Positions 1-5,979 of a stretch of 6,568 nucleotides of DNA are shown here, in pieces. A model generated the notes under the pieces. That model had not been told where the DNA came from, made no database searches, and saw only the letters and a list, made by a program, of their open reading frames with translations. The DNA lies in contig CADCRB010000302.1 of the NCBI GenBank assembly GCA_902803745.1, forward strand, positions 1 to 6,568, written 5' to 3'. Source of the DNA: an uncultured Lachnospiraceae bacterium (lineage in GTDB: Bacteria; Bacillota; Clostridia; Lachnospirales; Lachnospiraceae). The translations under genes were made by a program, and so were the position numbers. Each line of letters opens with the position of its first letter. The first letter of the stretch is position 1.

Positions 1-1
1 A

Positions 2-592
2 AAATACGATGCGTATGTTATAACGGATGAAGTGTATGAGCATATAGTATATGCACCGTATGAGCATGTATATATTTCCACGCTTCCCGGAATGAGGCAG
101 AGGACCATATGCTGTTCATCACTGTCTAAGACATATTCCATAACGGGTTGGAGACTGGGCTATACGATCGCCCCTGAAGCTGTAACTGACAGGATCAAGA
201 AAGTCCACGATTTTCTTACCGTCGGAGCGGCGGCACCGCTGCAGGAAGCGGTCATACCTGCTCTGAAGTTCGGACAGGATTATTACGACCGGTTAAAGGA
301 AACATATACCCGGAAAAGGGATCTGTTCGTGAAAGGCCTTGATGACCTGGGGATAGCCCATACCGATCCGCAGGGCGCTTACTATGTGATGCTGGATATT
401 TCCGAATTCGGATATGAGAGCGATCTTGATTTTTGCGAGAAAATGGCGGAAAAGGTCGGAGTCGGGGCGGTTCCCGGATCAAGCTTTTTCAGAGAGGATA
501 TAAATCATCTTGTCAGGCTTCACTTTGCGAAGAAGGATGAAACACTTGTTGCGGCACTCGACAGACTTTCGGAAATGAGAAGCAGGTTATAA
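2..592 (+). CDS. PLP-dependent aminotransferase class I/II (kynurenine/methionine aminotransferase-like), 5'-truncated by window edge
   Basis: This is the C-terminal half (196 visible residues, usual family length about 390) of a fold-type I, pyridoxal-phosphate aminotransferase; the frame is open from the window edge to TAA at 590-592. Visible landmarks, numbered from the first full codon, are DEVYEH with Asp9 (contacts the PLP pyridine nitrogen), SLSKTYSITGWRLGY with Lys43 (Schiff-base lysine), and VRLHFAKK with Arg172 (binds the substrate carboxylate). The DEVYEH...SKTY..TGW and R-x-HFAKK pattern resembles the kynurenine/glutamine transaminase K and YbdL-type methionine aminotransferase branch, so transfer of an amino group from an aromatic or sulfur amino acid to a 2-oxo acid in the cytoplasm is likely. 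The exact substrate cannot be read from half a protein. The gene ends 41 bases before the response regulator with no convincing terminator between them. It is probably an unrelated neighbour; catalytic residues look intact. Confidence 0.93.
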   Translation, partial: KYDAYVITDEVYEHIVYAPYEHVYISTLPGMRQRTICCSSLSKTYSITGWRLGYTIAPEAVTDRIKKVHDFLTVGAAAPLQEAVIPALKFGQDYYDRLKETYTRKRDLFVKGLDDLGIAHTDPQGAYYVMLDISEFGYESDLDFCEKMAEKVGVGAVPGSSFFREDINHLVRLHFAKKDETLVAALDRLSEMRSRL

Positions 593-620
593 AATGTCCG
601 TAAGGGACAGATTTGTTTGC

Positions 621-627
621 GGGAGAA
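621..627 (+). promoter_or_regulatory. Ribosome binding site that fixes the response-regulator start
   Basis: GGGAGAA at 621-627 lies 6-8 bases before ATG 634, an ideal Shine-Dalgarno distance. An in-frame TTG at 613 lies upstream of this site and would add seven residues before the conserved receiver beta-1 strand, so ATG 634 is preferred. Confidence 0.75.
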
Positions 628-633
628 GATCAT

Positions 634-2157
634 ATGCGAGTACTGATAGTGGAAGATGAGATAAGGATAAGCGAAGGTATAGAAAAGCTCCTTCATAAGA
701 TAGACAGTGAGTATGAGATCGTCGGGGTCGCAGCCGACGGTCTTGAAGGACTGAATATGTGCAGACAGCTGCGTCCCGATCTTATCATCACGGATGTACA
801 GATGCCCAAAATGGACGGACTTAAAATGCTCGAAGCCGTTTATGATGAAGGCATCATGTCAAAGGCGATAGTCATAAGTGCATACTCCGAGTTTGAATAT
901 GCCAGGGGTGCAATGAAACTGGGTGTGACCGAGTACCTGCTCAAGCCCGTAAACCTGAGCGAATTCACCAATGCTCTTGAGCACATCAAGCTCAGGATCA
1001 TGGAGGATAACCGTAGAAAACCAGATAAGGTCGGAACTCTGGATCAGATCATGCGTGAGATAATCGGGGGAAGGCTTCAGGTTGACGAAGATACCAAGAG
1101 CTACATGTTCAATAACCATAATGTGCCGGCTGAGCAGCAGTTTGTTCTCATAGTCGCATATATGGGAGATCAGTATGGTTCCGATGCCGCCACCGGCAAA
1201 TCCTCGCTGTCGCATTCGCTGTCATTGTACGAGGGTATAGGTTATTGTACTCTTGATATCGAATATCTCAGATCGGTCATATCGATCGTCTATAATTGCC
1301 GGGATACATCCGATTTTGAGAGATGGGTCCAGTACCAGCTGCTTAATTCCTTTACAGATAACGCCGCCATAGGTTTTACGGTAGTTGATTCACTGACGCA
1401 GATCAAAAGCGGCCTTGACCGGCTGCTGCCGTATATGGACTGGAATCTTTCGTTTGAGGACAGCGTTCTCATATCATATCCGAAGATCACCCAGGTTCAG
1501 ACTTCAATGTGTGTATATCCCCAGGAACTTGAGGCAAAAATGAAATCCGCGATCTGTGCTTCGGATCACGACAGGGAAAGAGAACTGCTTGGCCGTTTCC
1601 TGGACTATTTCAGGGATGGTAAGGTCTATGACCCTCATGAGATAAAGGAAAGTTATGTCCGCTTCATATGGGCTGTGATCGAGACCGCAAAGGGTATCGG
1701 AAACCGGGGTGCAGCCGGGATCAGCCAGCAAAAACTGCTGGAGCGTATCATGAATGCAAGGATCCGCAGGGAGCTTGCGGATGTCTGCGATATGATCGCC
1801 GATACGCTTGAACAGAAGGAAGAGGGGACAGGCTCTGACAATCTGACGGTACGCCGGGCCAAAAGCATGATCAGCGAGTTCTATCATACCGGTATTACGC
1901 TTGATGAGATCGCATCGAGACTGGATATCACGCCGGAGTATCTGGGGACTCTTTTTCACAAGGAAACCGGTGTTACATTCAGTACGTATATCAAGAACTT
2001 CAGGATCCAGAAGGCCAAGGAGCTTCTTATCGGGACATCTCTGAAGCTATACGAGATAGCCGACAGGGTGGGATACTCCGATCCCAAGTATTTCAGCAAG
2101 GTGTTCAGGGACACGACCGGCCAGCTGCCTGCGGATTACAGAAAAGCATTCAAATAG
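634..2157 (+). CDS. YesN-type response regulator: receiver domain plus AraC-family HTH
   Basis: This 507-residue transcription regulator is the phosphorylation-dependent output partner for a YesM-type sensor kinase. The receiver domain (about 1-120) has the acidic pocket Glu7-Asp8, the phosphoacceptor Asp54 in ITDVQMPKMDG, Ser82 in the conserved Thr/Ser position, and Lys104-Pro105. A long middle region (about 125-400) matches no domain I recognise by eye, which is normal for YesN proteins of about 500 residues. Residues 404-507 form the AraC/XylS DNA-binding domain with two helix-turn-helices: one around LDEIASRLDITPEYLGTLF, the other around YEIADRVGYSDPKYFSKVF, ending in the typical TGQLPADYRK. 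ATG 634 is chosen because GGGAGAA precedes it and the protein then begins MRVLIVEDE. All key residues are present, so it should be active. Sugar permease genes start 104 bases downstream and the likely kinase is at 4109-5881. The repeat boxes at 2160 and 5877 are its probable targets (inference). Confidence 0.95.
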   Translation: MRVLIVEDEIRISEGIEKLLHKIDSEYEIVGVAADGLEGLNMCRQLRPDLIITDVQMPKMDGLKMLEAVYDEGIMSKAIVISAYSEFEYARGAMKLGVTEYLLKPVNLSEFTNALEHIKLRIMEDNRRKPDKVGTLDQIMREIIGGRLQVDEDTKSYMFNNHNVPAEQQFVLIVAYMGDQYGSDAATGKSSLSHSLSLYEGIGYCTLDIEYLRSVISIVYNCRDTSDFERWVQYQLLNSFTDNAAIGFTVVDSLTQIKSGLDRLLPYMDWNLSFEDSVLISYPKITQVQTSMCVYPQELEAKMKSAICASDHDRERELLGRFLDYFRDGKVYDPHEIKESYVRFIWAVIETAKGIGNRGAAGISQQKLLERIMNARIRRELADVCDMIADTLEQKEEGTGSDNLTVRRAKSMISEFYHTGITLDEIASRLDITPEYLGTLFHKETGVTFSTYIKNFRIQKAKELLIGTSLKLYEIADRVGYSDPKYFSKVFRDTTGQLPADYRKAFK

Positions 2158-2159
2158 GC

Positions 2160-2180
2160 ATTAGATTATTCCCCCTTTTT
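2160..2180 (+). repeat. 21-base box, copy 1 (putative YesN-type operator) upstream of the permease operon
   Basis: The sequence ATTAGATTATTCCCCC followed by five T is repeated perfectly at 5877-5897. It starts 3 bases after the regulator stop codon and ends 81 bases before the permease ATG. Relative to the proposed start point near 2229 it covers about -69 to -49, where AraC-family activators commonly bind. A degenerate second unit (TAGATT...TTTTTT) follows directly at 2181-2200. No stem is present, so it is not an intrinsic terminator. The operator role is inferred; the identity is seen directly. Confidence 0.75.
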
Positions 2181-2193
2181 TAGATTTGTCATA

Positions 2194-2229
2194 TTTTTTT
2201 ATTGGCCGCTATCTCATAGAATGTGTATG
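2194..2229 (+). promoter_or_regulatory. Probable activator-dependent promoter of the permease operon
   Basis: TAGAAT at 2217-2222 is a one-mismatch -10 element. At 17-base spacing the -35 position (2194-2199) reads TTTTTT, a poor match to TTGACA, as expected for a promoter needing an activator. The predicted start is near G2229, followed by GAAACGAAAACTG, which resembles the same region of the binding-protein promoter. The -10 begins 37 bases after the end of the 21-base box, exactly as at 5934. Confidence 0.55.
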
Positions 2230-2261
2230 AAACGAAAACTGTCACATAAACAGGGGGAATC

Positions 2262-3161
2262 ATGAAACGTATCAAGAGTTTTTTCAGATATGACAATATA
2301 GGACTGCTGTACATTCTGCCGGCATTTGCCTATATGATGTTCTTCGTGGGATATCCCATCATCAGCAATATAGTCCTCAGCACGCAAAATGTAACGGTCA
2401 GGAATCTGGTGAACGGACAGAAACAGTTCATCGGTCTTGATAACTATATCGCGATCTTCAAGGACGGCGTGTTTATAAAGGCAATGGGAAATACGCTGAC
2501 ATTTACCGTCGCATGCCTTGTGTTCCAGTTCCTGATAGGTTTTGTGCTGGCACTTCTGTTTTCAAAAAACTTCACTTTCTCCAAGACCGTAAGGGGCATT
2601 ACGATGATCCCGTGGATGATGCCCATGACGGTTACGGCTCTGATGTTCAAGTTCATGTTTTCAACCGATGTCGGTGTCATCAACTTTATACTCAGGACGG
2701 CCGGTATCATAAAGGAGAACATCGAGTGGCTGACAACTCCCGATACGGCGATGATCGCAGTGGTTGTTGCAAATATATGGATAGGTATTCCGTTCAATAC
2801 CATACTCATATCGACCGGTCTTACGACCATACCGCAGGAACTGTATGAGAGCGCGGCCGTTGACGGCGCAAACGCATGGCAGAGACTGACAAGGATCACG
2901 CTGCCGCTCCTGCGCCCGACGATAGAGTCGGTATTGGTCCTCGGATTCATATACACTTTCAAGGTGTATGACCTTGTCTATGTCATGACTGAAGGAGGCC
3001 CGGTCAATTCCACGCACCTGCTTTCGACGTATTCATACAAGCTGTCGTTTGACATGTTCCAGTACAGCAAGGGATCTTCCGTTGCAAATGTTTTGTTTCT
3101 TATATTGCTGCTTGTCGGCATGTTATATCTGAAGATCACAATGCAGGGGGAGGAAGACTGA
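2262..3161 (+). CDS. Carbohydrate ABC transporter permease, MalF/UgpA type
   Basis: This 299-residue inner-membrane subunit forms half of the translocation pore of a CUT1-type sugar importer. About six membrane segments are visible near residues 13-36, 74-100, 110-133, 163-186, 220-240 and 273-292. The EAA loop that docks on the ATPase is present at 193-221 (ELYESAAVDGANAWQRLTRI then LPLLRPT), with conserved Gly202 and Leu214-Pro215. The MTEGGPVNST segment (242-251) is typical of this family's last periplasmic-side loop. Length is normal and the protein appears intact. The start is set by the site AGGGGG at 2252-2257. Its TGA overlaps the next gene's ATG by one base, so the two permeases are translationally coupled. 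The sugar cannot be read from the sequence; the YesM/YesN context suggests an oligosaccharide (inference). Confidence 0.95.
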   Translation: MKRIKSFFRYDNIGLLYILPAFAYMMFFVGYPIISNIVLSTQNVTVRNLVNGQKQFIGLDNYIAIFKDGVFIKAMGNTLTFTVACLVFQFLIGFVLALLFSKNFTFSKTVRGITMIPWMMPMTVTALMFKFMFSTDVGVINFILRTAGIIKENIEWLTTPDTAMIAVVVANIWIGIPFNTILISTGLTTIPQELYESAAVDGANAWQRLTRITLPLLRPTIESVLVLGFIYTFKVYDLVYVMTEGGPVNSTHLLSTYSYKLSFDMFQYSKGSSVANVLFLILLLVGMLYLKITMQGEED

Positions 3162-4006
3162 TGGACGAGAAAAGAATAACCGGAAAAATGAATATAGTGC
3201 TTTGTGCCATATCGATCCTTGTGCTTGTGATACTGTTGTTCCCTCTGTTCTGGACGCTTATCACTTCATTAAAGACGGAGAAGGAGATATTCCAGATACC
3301 GCCCACGTGGTATCCTCATGTTCTGAACACCAGATCATATGCCGCACAGATAGAGACGGGCGATTTTAACATGTTCAAGTCGTTTTTCAACAGCTTCATG
3401 ATCTCTTCGGGAGCGATGCTGATCGCTGTAGTTCTTGCCGTACCCGCTTCCTATGCGATAGCCCGTTACAGATTCGTGGGACGAAAGGCAATGCTGCTTG
3501 GTTTTCTGGTCACACAGATGCTTCCGGTATCGGTTCTTCTGACTCCGATGTTTATAATGTTTCGTAACATGAAGATGTATAACACCTGGGGGGCTGCCAT
3601 ACTGGCCGATGCAACGATAGGCATACCTTTTTCCGTATTGATCCTTAAGAATTATTTTGCATCCATTCCCAAAGCCCTTGAAGAGGCGGCATATATTGAC
3701 GGCTGCACAAGGATGTCGGCATTTCTTCGGATACTGATACCCGTGGCAAAACCCGGAGTTGTAGTGTGTGCGATCTTCTCATTCCTGTATGCGTGGGGTG
3801 ACCTGGCATACGGCATGACGTTCATCCTCGATCAGGAAAAGAGGCCGATAACTGCCGGAATATTTAATTTCATGGGCCAGTACGGCACAAAATGGAGTTA
3901 CCTTACGGCGTTTGCAATAGTTGCCATCATACCTGTAACGCTCATATTCATATTCATGCAGAAATACATCATAAGTGGTATGACAAACGGAGCCGTCAAA
4001 GGATAG
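3161..4006 (+). CDS. Carbohydrate ABC transporter permease, MalG/UgpE type
   Basis: This 281-residue membrane protein is the second pore subunit of the same CUT1-type importer. Membrane segments are visible near residues 14-36, 75-100, 108-134, 143-163, 200-222 and 248-268. The EAA loop occurs at 173-199 (LEEAAYIDGCTRMSAFLRI then LIPVAKPG) with Asp180-Gly181 and Pro194. The C-terminus QKYIISGMTNGAVKG closely follows the family signature QKY(F/I)..G.T.GAVKG. ATG 3161 overlaps the upstream stop in the arrangement TGATG, and GGGGGAGG at 3146-3153 inside the upstream gene serves as ribosome site. A cre-like site, a promoter and an intrinsic terminator follow within 80 bases, so the permease transcript probably ends at 4083. 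No ATPase gene follows, which fits use of a shared MsmX-type ATPase. Confidence 0.95.
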   Translation: MDEKRITGKMNIVLCAISILVLVILLFPLFWTLITSLKTEKEIFQIPPTWYPHVLNTRSYAAQIETGDFNMFKSFFNSFMISSGAMLIAVVLAVPASYAIARYRFVGRKAMLLGFLVTQMLPVSVLLTPMFIMFRNMKMYNTWGAAILADATIGIPFSVLILKNYFASIPKALEEAAYIDGCTRMSAFLRILIPVAKPGVVVCAIFSFLYAWGDLAYGMTFILDQEKRPITAGIFNFMGQYGTKWSYLTAFAIVAIIPVTLIFIFMQKYIISGMTNGAVKG

Positions 4007-4014
4007 GATTTTTA

Positions 4015-4043
4015 TTGAAAGCGCTTATATACGGTACTATTAT
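4015..4043 (+). promoter_or_regulatory. Probable sigma-A promoter of the histidine kinase gene
   Basis: TTGAAA (4015-4020, five of six to consensus) and TATTAT (4038-4043, five of six) are separated by the ideal 17 bases. Transcription would start near 4050 and give a leader of about 59 bases before ATG 4109. This is the best-matching core promoter in the window, in contrast to the weak -35 regions of the two transporter promoters, which suggests factor-independent kinase expression subject to the overlapping cre-like site. Confidence 0.6.
4016..4029 (+). promoter_or_regulatory. cre-like operator (CcpA or other LacI-family site)
   Basis: TGAAAGCGCTTATA matches the catabolite-responsive consensus TGWAARCGYTWNCW at 13 of 14 positions (the C near the end is T) and has the perfect core palindrome AAGCGCTT at 4019-4026. 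It overlaps the -35 and spacer of the kinase promoter, a position giving repression. It also lies 9 bases after the permease stop. The binding protein could equally be a local LacI-family regulator encoded elsewhere. Confidence 0.6.
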
Positions 4044-4044
4044 T

Positions 4045-4083
4045 ATGATCAGGAGATGCAGATGATATCTCCTGATCATTTTT
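4045..4083 (+). terminator. Intrinsic terminator after the permease genes
   Basis: ATGATCAGGAGAT (4045-4057) and ATCTCCTGATCAT (4067-4079) form a perfect 13-base-pair stem with a nine-base loop, running into T's through 4083 before a C. It ends the permease transcript on the + strand only; the minus-strand exit has no T tract. The left arm begins 2 bases after the -10 of the kinase promoter, so transcripts started near 4050 still carry about eight pairs of the stem at their 5' end. Confidence 0.85.
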
Positions 4084-4108
4084 CTCACTATATTAAGGAA
4101 GATGCCAA

Positions 4109-5881
4109 ATGAAAAAAACCAGTATAAAAAACAGGCTGATCCGTACTTTCATCCTGACATCCATCATTCCCATCCTGCTCATCGAACTGTTCTCTCTTAT
4201 CAATATTTCAAGCACTCTTAAGGAGAACATGAGGATCATGTCCGGAAGCAGTCTCGGACAGCTTGACAATAATCTGAACATATCCCTTGAGTCTTATGAG
4301 GATCTTCTGTATCAGATATATACGGACGATGACATGGTCAGGTGGATAGGAGATCTTGATAACGGTGTTGACGAGGCCGTGACCGTCAACCAGATGAGAA
4401 GAGCATTAAGCGGTCTGCTGTATTCCAAGGACTATATCAGATCCATCTCGGTCATCACTCCAAAGGGCAGCATCGTAACGTATGAACAGATAGCTCCCGC
4501 GACATACAAAAGTTCGTGGATGGACGGGTTCAGCCTGGGGATAGAAGGATTATACGATGATGTTATAAAGGATTACGATACGCATATATATCCGACGGAG
4601 TTCGGAACGAACTTTGCACAGAAGGATTACTATCTTCTGCATATCGCACACAGGATCATCGATTACAGGAATCTGGACAGAGAGTGTGGCATAGCGATCC
4701 TCAGTATTGACGAGGAACTTCTGCAAAGCGTATGCACAAGTTCCGTTTCCGGCGAAGAAGTGTTCAACTTTCTTGTTGATGGGGACGGAAGGATAATATC
4801 GTTCGGAACGGATACGGCCCGGATAGGGGAAGTCATCACCGATATGACAGCGGGTATTGAGACCAGACGTGATGATTATGCTTCATACTATACGGGGTAT
4901 GCCGGAGCTTCTCCTTCGTCGTTTGGTACGTATGTGATCCATGATGAAAAGCTTGGCTGGGATATCGTAAACGTTACCGATATGAGCGGACTCGTGACTT
5001 CCCAGCAGAGGCAGCTCTGGCTGATACTTCTGCTTGGTACCGGTGTAATAGTAGTTGCGGTATTTCTGTCCTCACGCATGTCAAAAAATCTTATCACTTC
5101 GGTCGGCCAGATAGTTGACGGCATGTCCCAGACCCGGGGAGGAGATCTGTCGGTCCGTATAGCCAAGGATGAGGATATGCCGCTTGAGATAGAAAGGATC
5201 GCTGACGGATTTAACGACACTTTGGAAAAACTCAATGATGCTATAGTAAGACAGCAGGAGGCACAGATCGTGGCGCTTGAGGCGCAGATCAATCCGCATT
5301 TTCTGTACAACACTCTTGATACGATAAACTGGATGGCGATCGACAGGGACGAATATGATATCAGCAATGCCATCAGCTCGCTTGCGACAATACTGCGATA
5401 TGCCATAGTAAACAGTAACGCCGAGGTTCATGTCAGGGAAGAAGCTGAGTGGATGAAAAAGTATATCTACCTTCAGCAGTTCAGAATGAAAAACCGTTTT
5501 TCATGTTCCATATTTGTTGCACCGGATGTTCAGGAGGCGATGATCCATAAGCTTTTGCTTCAGCCGTTCGTGGAAAATGCGATCGTCCACGGACTTGATA
5601 ATAAAGGTGAAAATGATGCGGCGCTTAAGTTTCATATAGAAAAGAATAAAGATACCATAGAGATACTCATAGAGGATAACGGTCCGGGTATGGATGATGA
5701 ACTTATCGATAAGATCAACCGCGGCATTTATGAAGAATCAGGATCGGGGATAGGGATGAGAAATGCCGCTACGAGACTTGAGATGTATTACAAAAAAGAA
5801 GGAAGACTGCGCGTGGAAAAAGGCGAGCCGAGAGGAACGAGGATAATCATCAATATCCCGTACAGGATCAAATCAGATTAG
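4109..5881 (+). CDS. YesM-type sensor histidine kinase
   Basis: This 590-residue membrane kinase senses an external signal and phosphorylates a response regulator, most likely the one at 634-2157. It has a first membrane segment (about 11-33), an extracellular sensor region of about 265 residues (about 34-300, probably Cache-like by size and position), a second membrane segment (302-321) and a HAMP-like linker (about 322-378). A short coiled stretch leads to the His_kinase motif EAQINPHFLYNTLD with phosphoacceptor His397. The ATPase domain shows the N box QPFVENAIVHG (Asn490), the G1 box DNGPGM (Asp523) and a G2-like GSGIGMRN (545-552). All catalytic motifs are intact. ATG 4109 follows AAGGAAG at 4095-4101. 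The gene appears to be its own unit behind a terminator and promoter. Its TAG stop (5879-5881) lies inside the second copy of the 21-base box. Confidence 0.95.
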   Translation: MKKTSIKNRLIRTFILTSIIPILLIELFSLINISSTLKENMRIMSGSSLGQLDNNLNISLESYEDLLYQIYTDDDMVRWIGDLDNGVDEAVTVNQMRRALSGLLYSKDYIRSISVITPKGSIVTYEQIAPATYKSSWMDGFSLGIEGLYDDVIKDYDTHIYPTEFGTNFAQKDYYLLHIAHRIIDYRNLDRECGIAILSIDEELLQSVCTSSVSGEEVFNFLVDGDGRIISFGTDTARIGEVITDMTAGIETRRDDYASYYTGYAGASPSSFGTYVIHDEKLGWDIVNVTDMSGLVTSQQRQLWLILLLGTGVIVVAVFLSSRMSKNLITSVGQIVDGMSQTRGGDLSVRIAKDEDMPLEIERIADGFNDTLEKLNDAIVRQQEAQIVALEAQINPHFLYNTLDTINWMAIDRDEYDISNAISSLATILRYAIVNSNAEVHVREEAEWMKKYIYLQQFRMKNRFSCSIFVAPDVQEAMIHKLLLQPFVENAIVHGLDNKGENDAALKFHIEKNKDTIEILIEDNGPGMDDELIDKINRGIYEESGSGIGMRNAATRLEMYYKKEGRLRVEKGEPRGTRIIINIPYRIKSD

Positions 5882-5897
5882 ATTATTCCCCCTTTTT
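5877..5897 (+). repeat. 21-base box, copy 2 (putative YesN-type operator) upstream of the binding-protein gene
   Basis: This is a perfect copy of 2160-2180. It overlaps the last sense codon and stop of the kinase gene and ends 82 bases before the binding-protein ATG, against 81 for copy 1. A degenerate second unit (AAGTTT...TTTTCT) follows at 5898-5916. It covers about -69 to -49 from the proposed start near 5946. There is no hairpin, so it does not act as a terminator by itself. The operator role is inferred. Confidence 0.75.
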
Positions 5898-5910
5898 AAG
5901 TTTTCTTGAG

Positions 5911-5946
5911 TTTTCTGTTTGCCACAACGGACAGATAATGTACACG
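5911..5946 (+). promoter_or_regulatory. Probable activator-dependent promoter of the sugar-binding-protein gene
   Basis: GATAAT at 5934-5939 is a one-mismatch -10; the -35 position at 17-base spacing (5911-5916) reads TTTTCT, a poor match. The predicted start near G5946 is followed by GTAAAGAAAACCG, which matches the permease promoter start region at 10 of 13 positions. A dedicated promoter would allow the binding protein to be made in excess over the permeases, as is usual for these importers. Confidence 0.6.
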
Positions 5947-5979
5947 TAAAGAAAACCGCTCTTACTTAAGGAGGTATTT

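Noticed and set aside
595..609. Inverted repeat TGTCC / GGACA after the aminotransferase gene, possible terminator
   Set aside because: Only five pairs with a five-base loop and no real T tract follow, so it is too weak to call.
613..633. TTG at 613 as the regulator start, giving MFAGEDH before the receiver domain
   Set aside because: It lies upstream of the good ribosome site at 621-627 and adds residues not typical before the first receiver strand; ATG 634 is far better.
859..1215. Minus-strand open frame inside the response regulator gene
   Set aside because: It lies antisense to an intact, well-recognised protein and shows no family features; it is a coding shadow.
2202..2207. TTGGCC (and TTGCCA at 5919-5924) as -35 elements
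   Set aside because: They lie only nine bases before the -10 hexamers, far too close; their conserved position is noted but not explained as -35.
2239..2253. CTGT / ACAG hairpin next to the first permease ribosome site
   Set aside because: A four-pair stem is unlikely to be stable or meaningful.
2158..2261. Intrinsic terminator suggested by CCCCC followed by six T after the regulator gene
   Set aside because: There is no complementary G-rich arm just upstream of the T tract, so no terminator stem forms; the same is true at 5877-5897.
2444..3017. Open frames on the minus strand and in another + frame inside the first permease gene
   Set aside because: They overlap a confidently identified permease, and their compositions look like frame-shifted coding DNA.
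4888..5431. Two minus-strand open frames inside the kinase gene
   Set aside because: They are antisense to the conserved HAMP, His397 and linker regions and have no recognisable motif or ribosome site.
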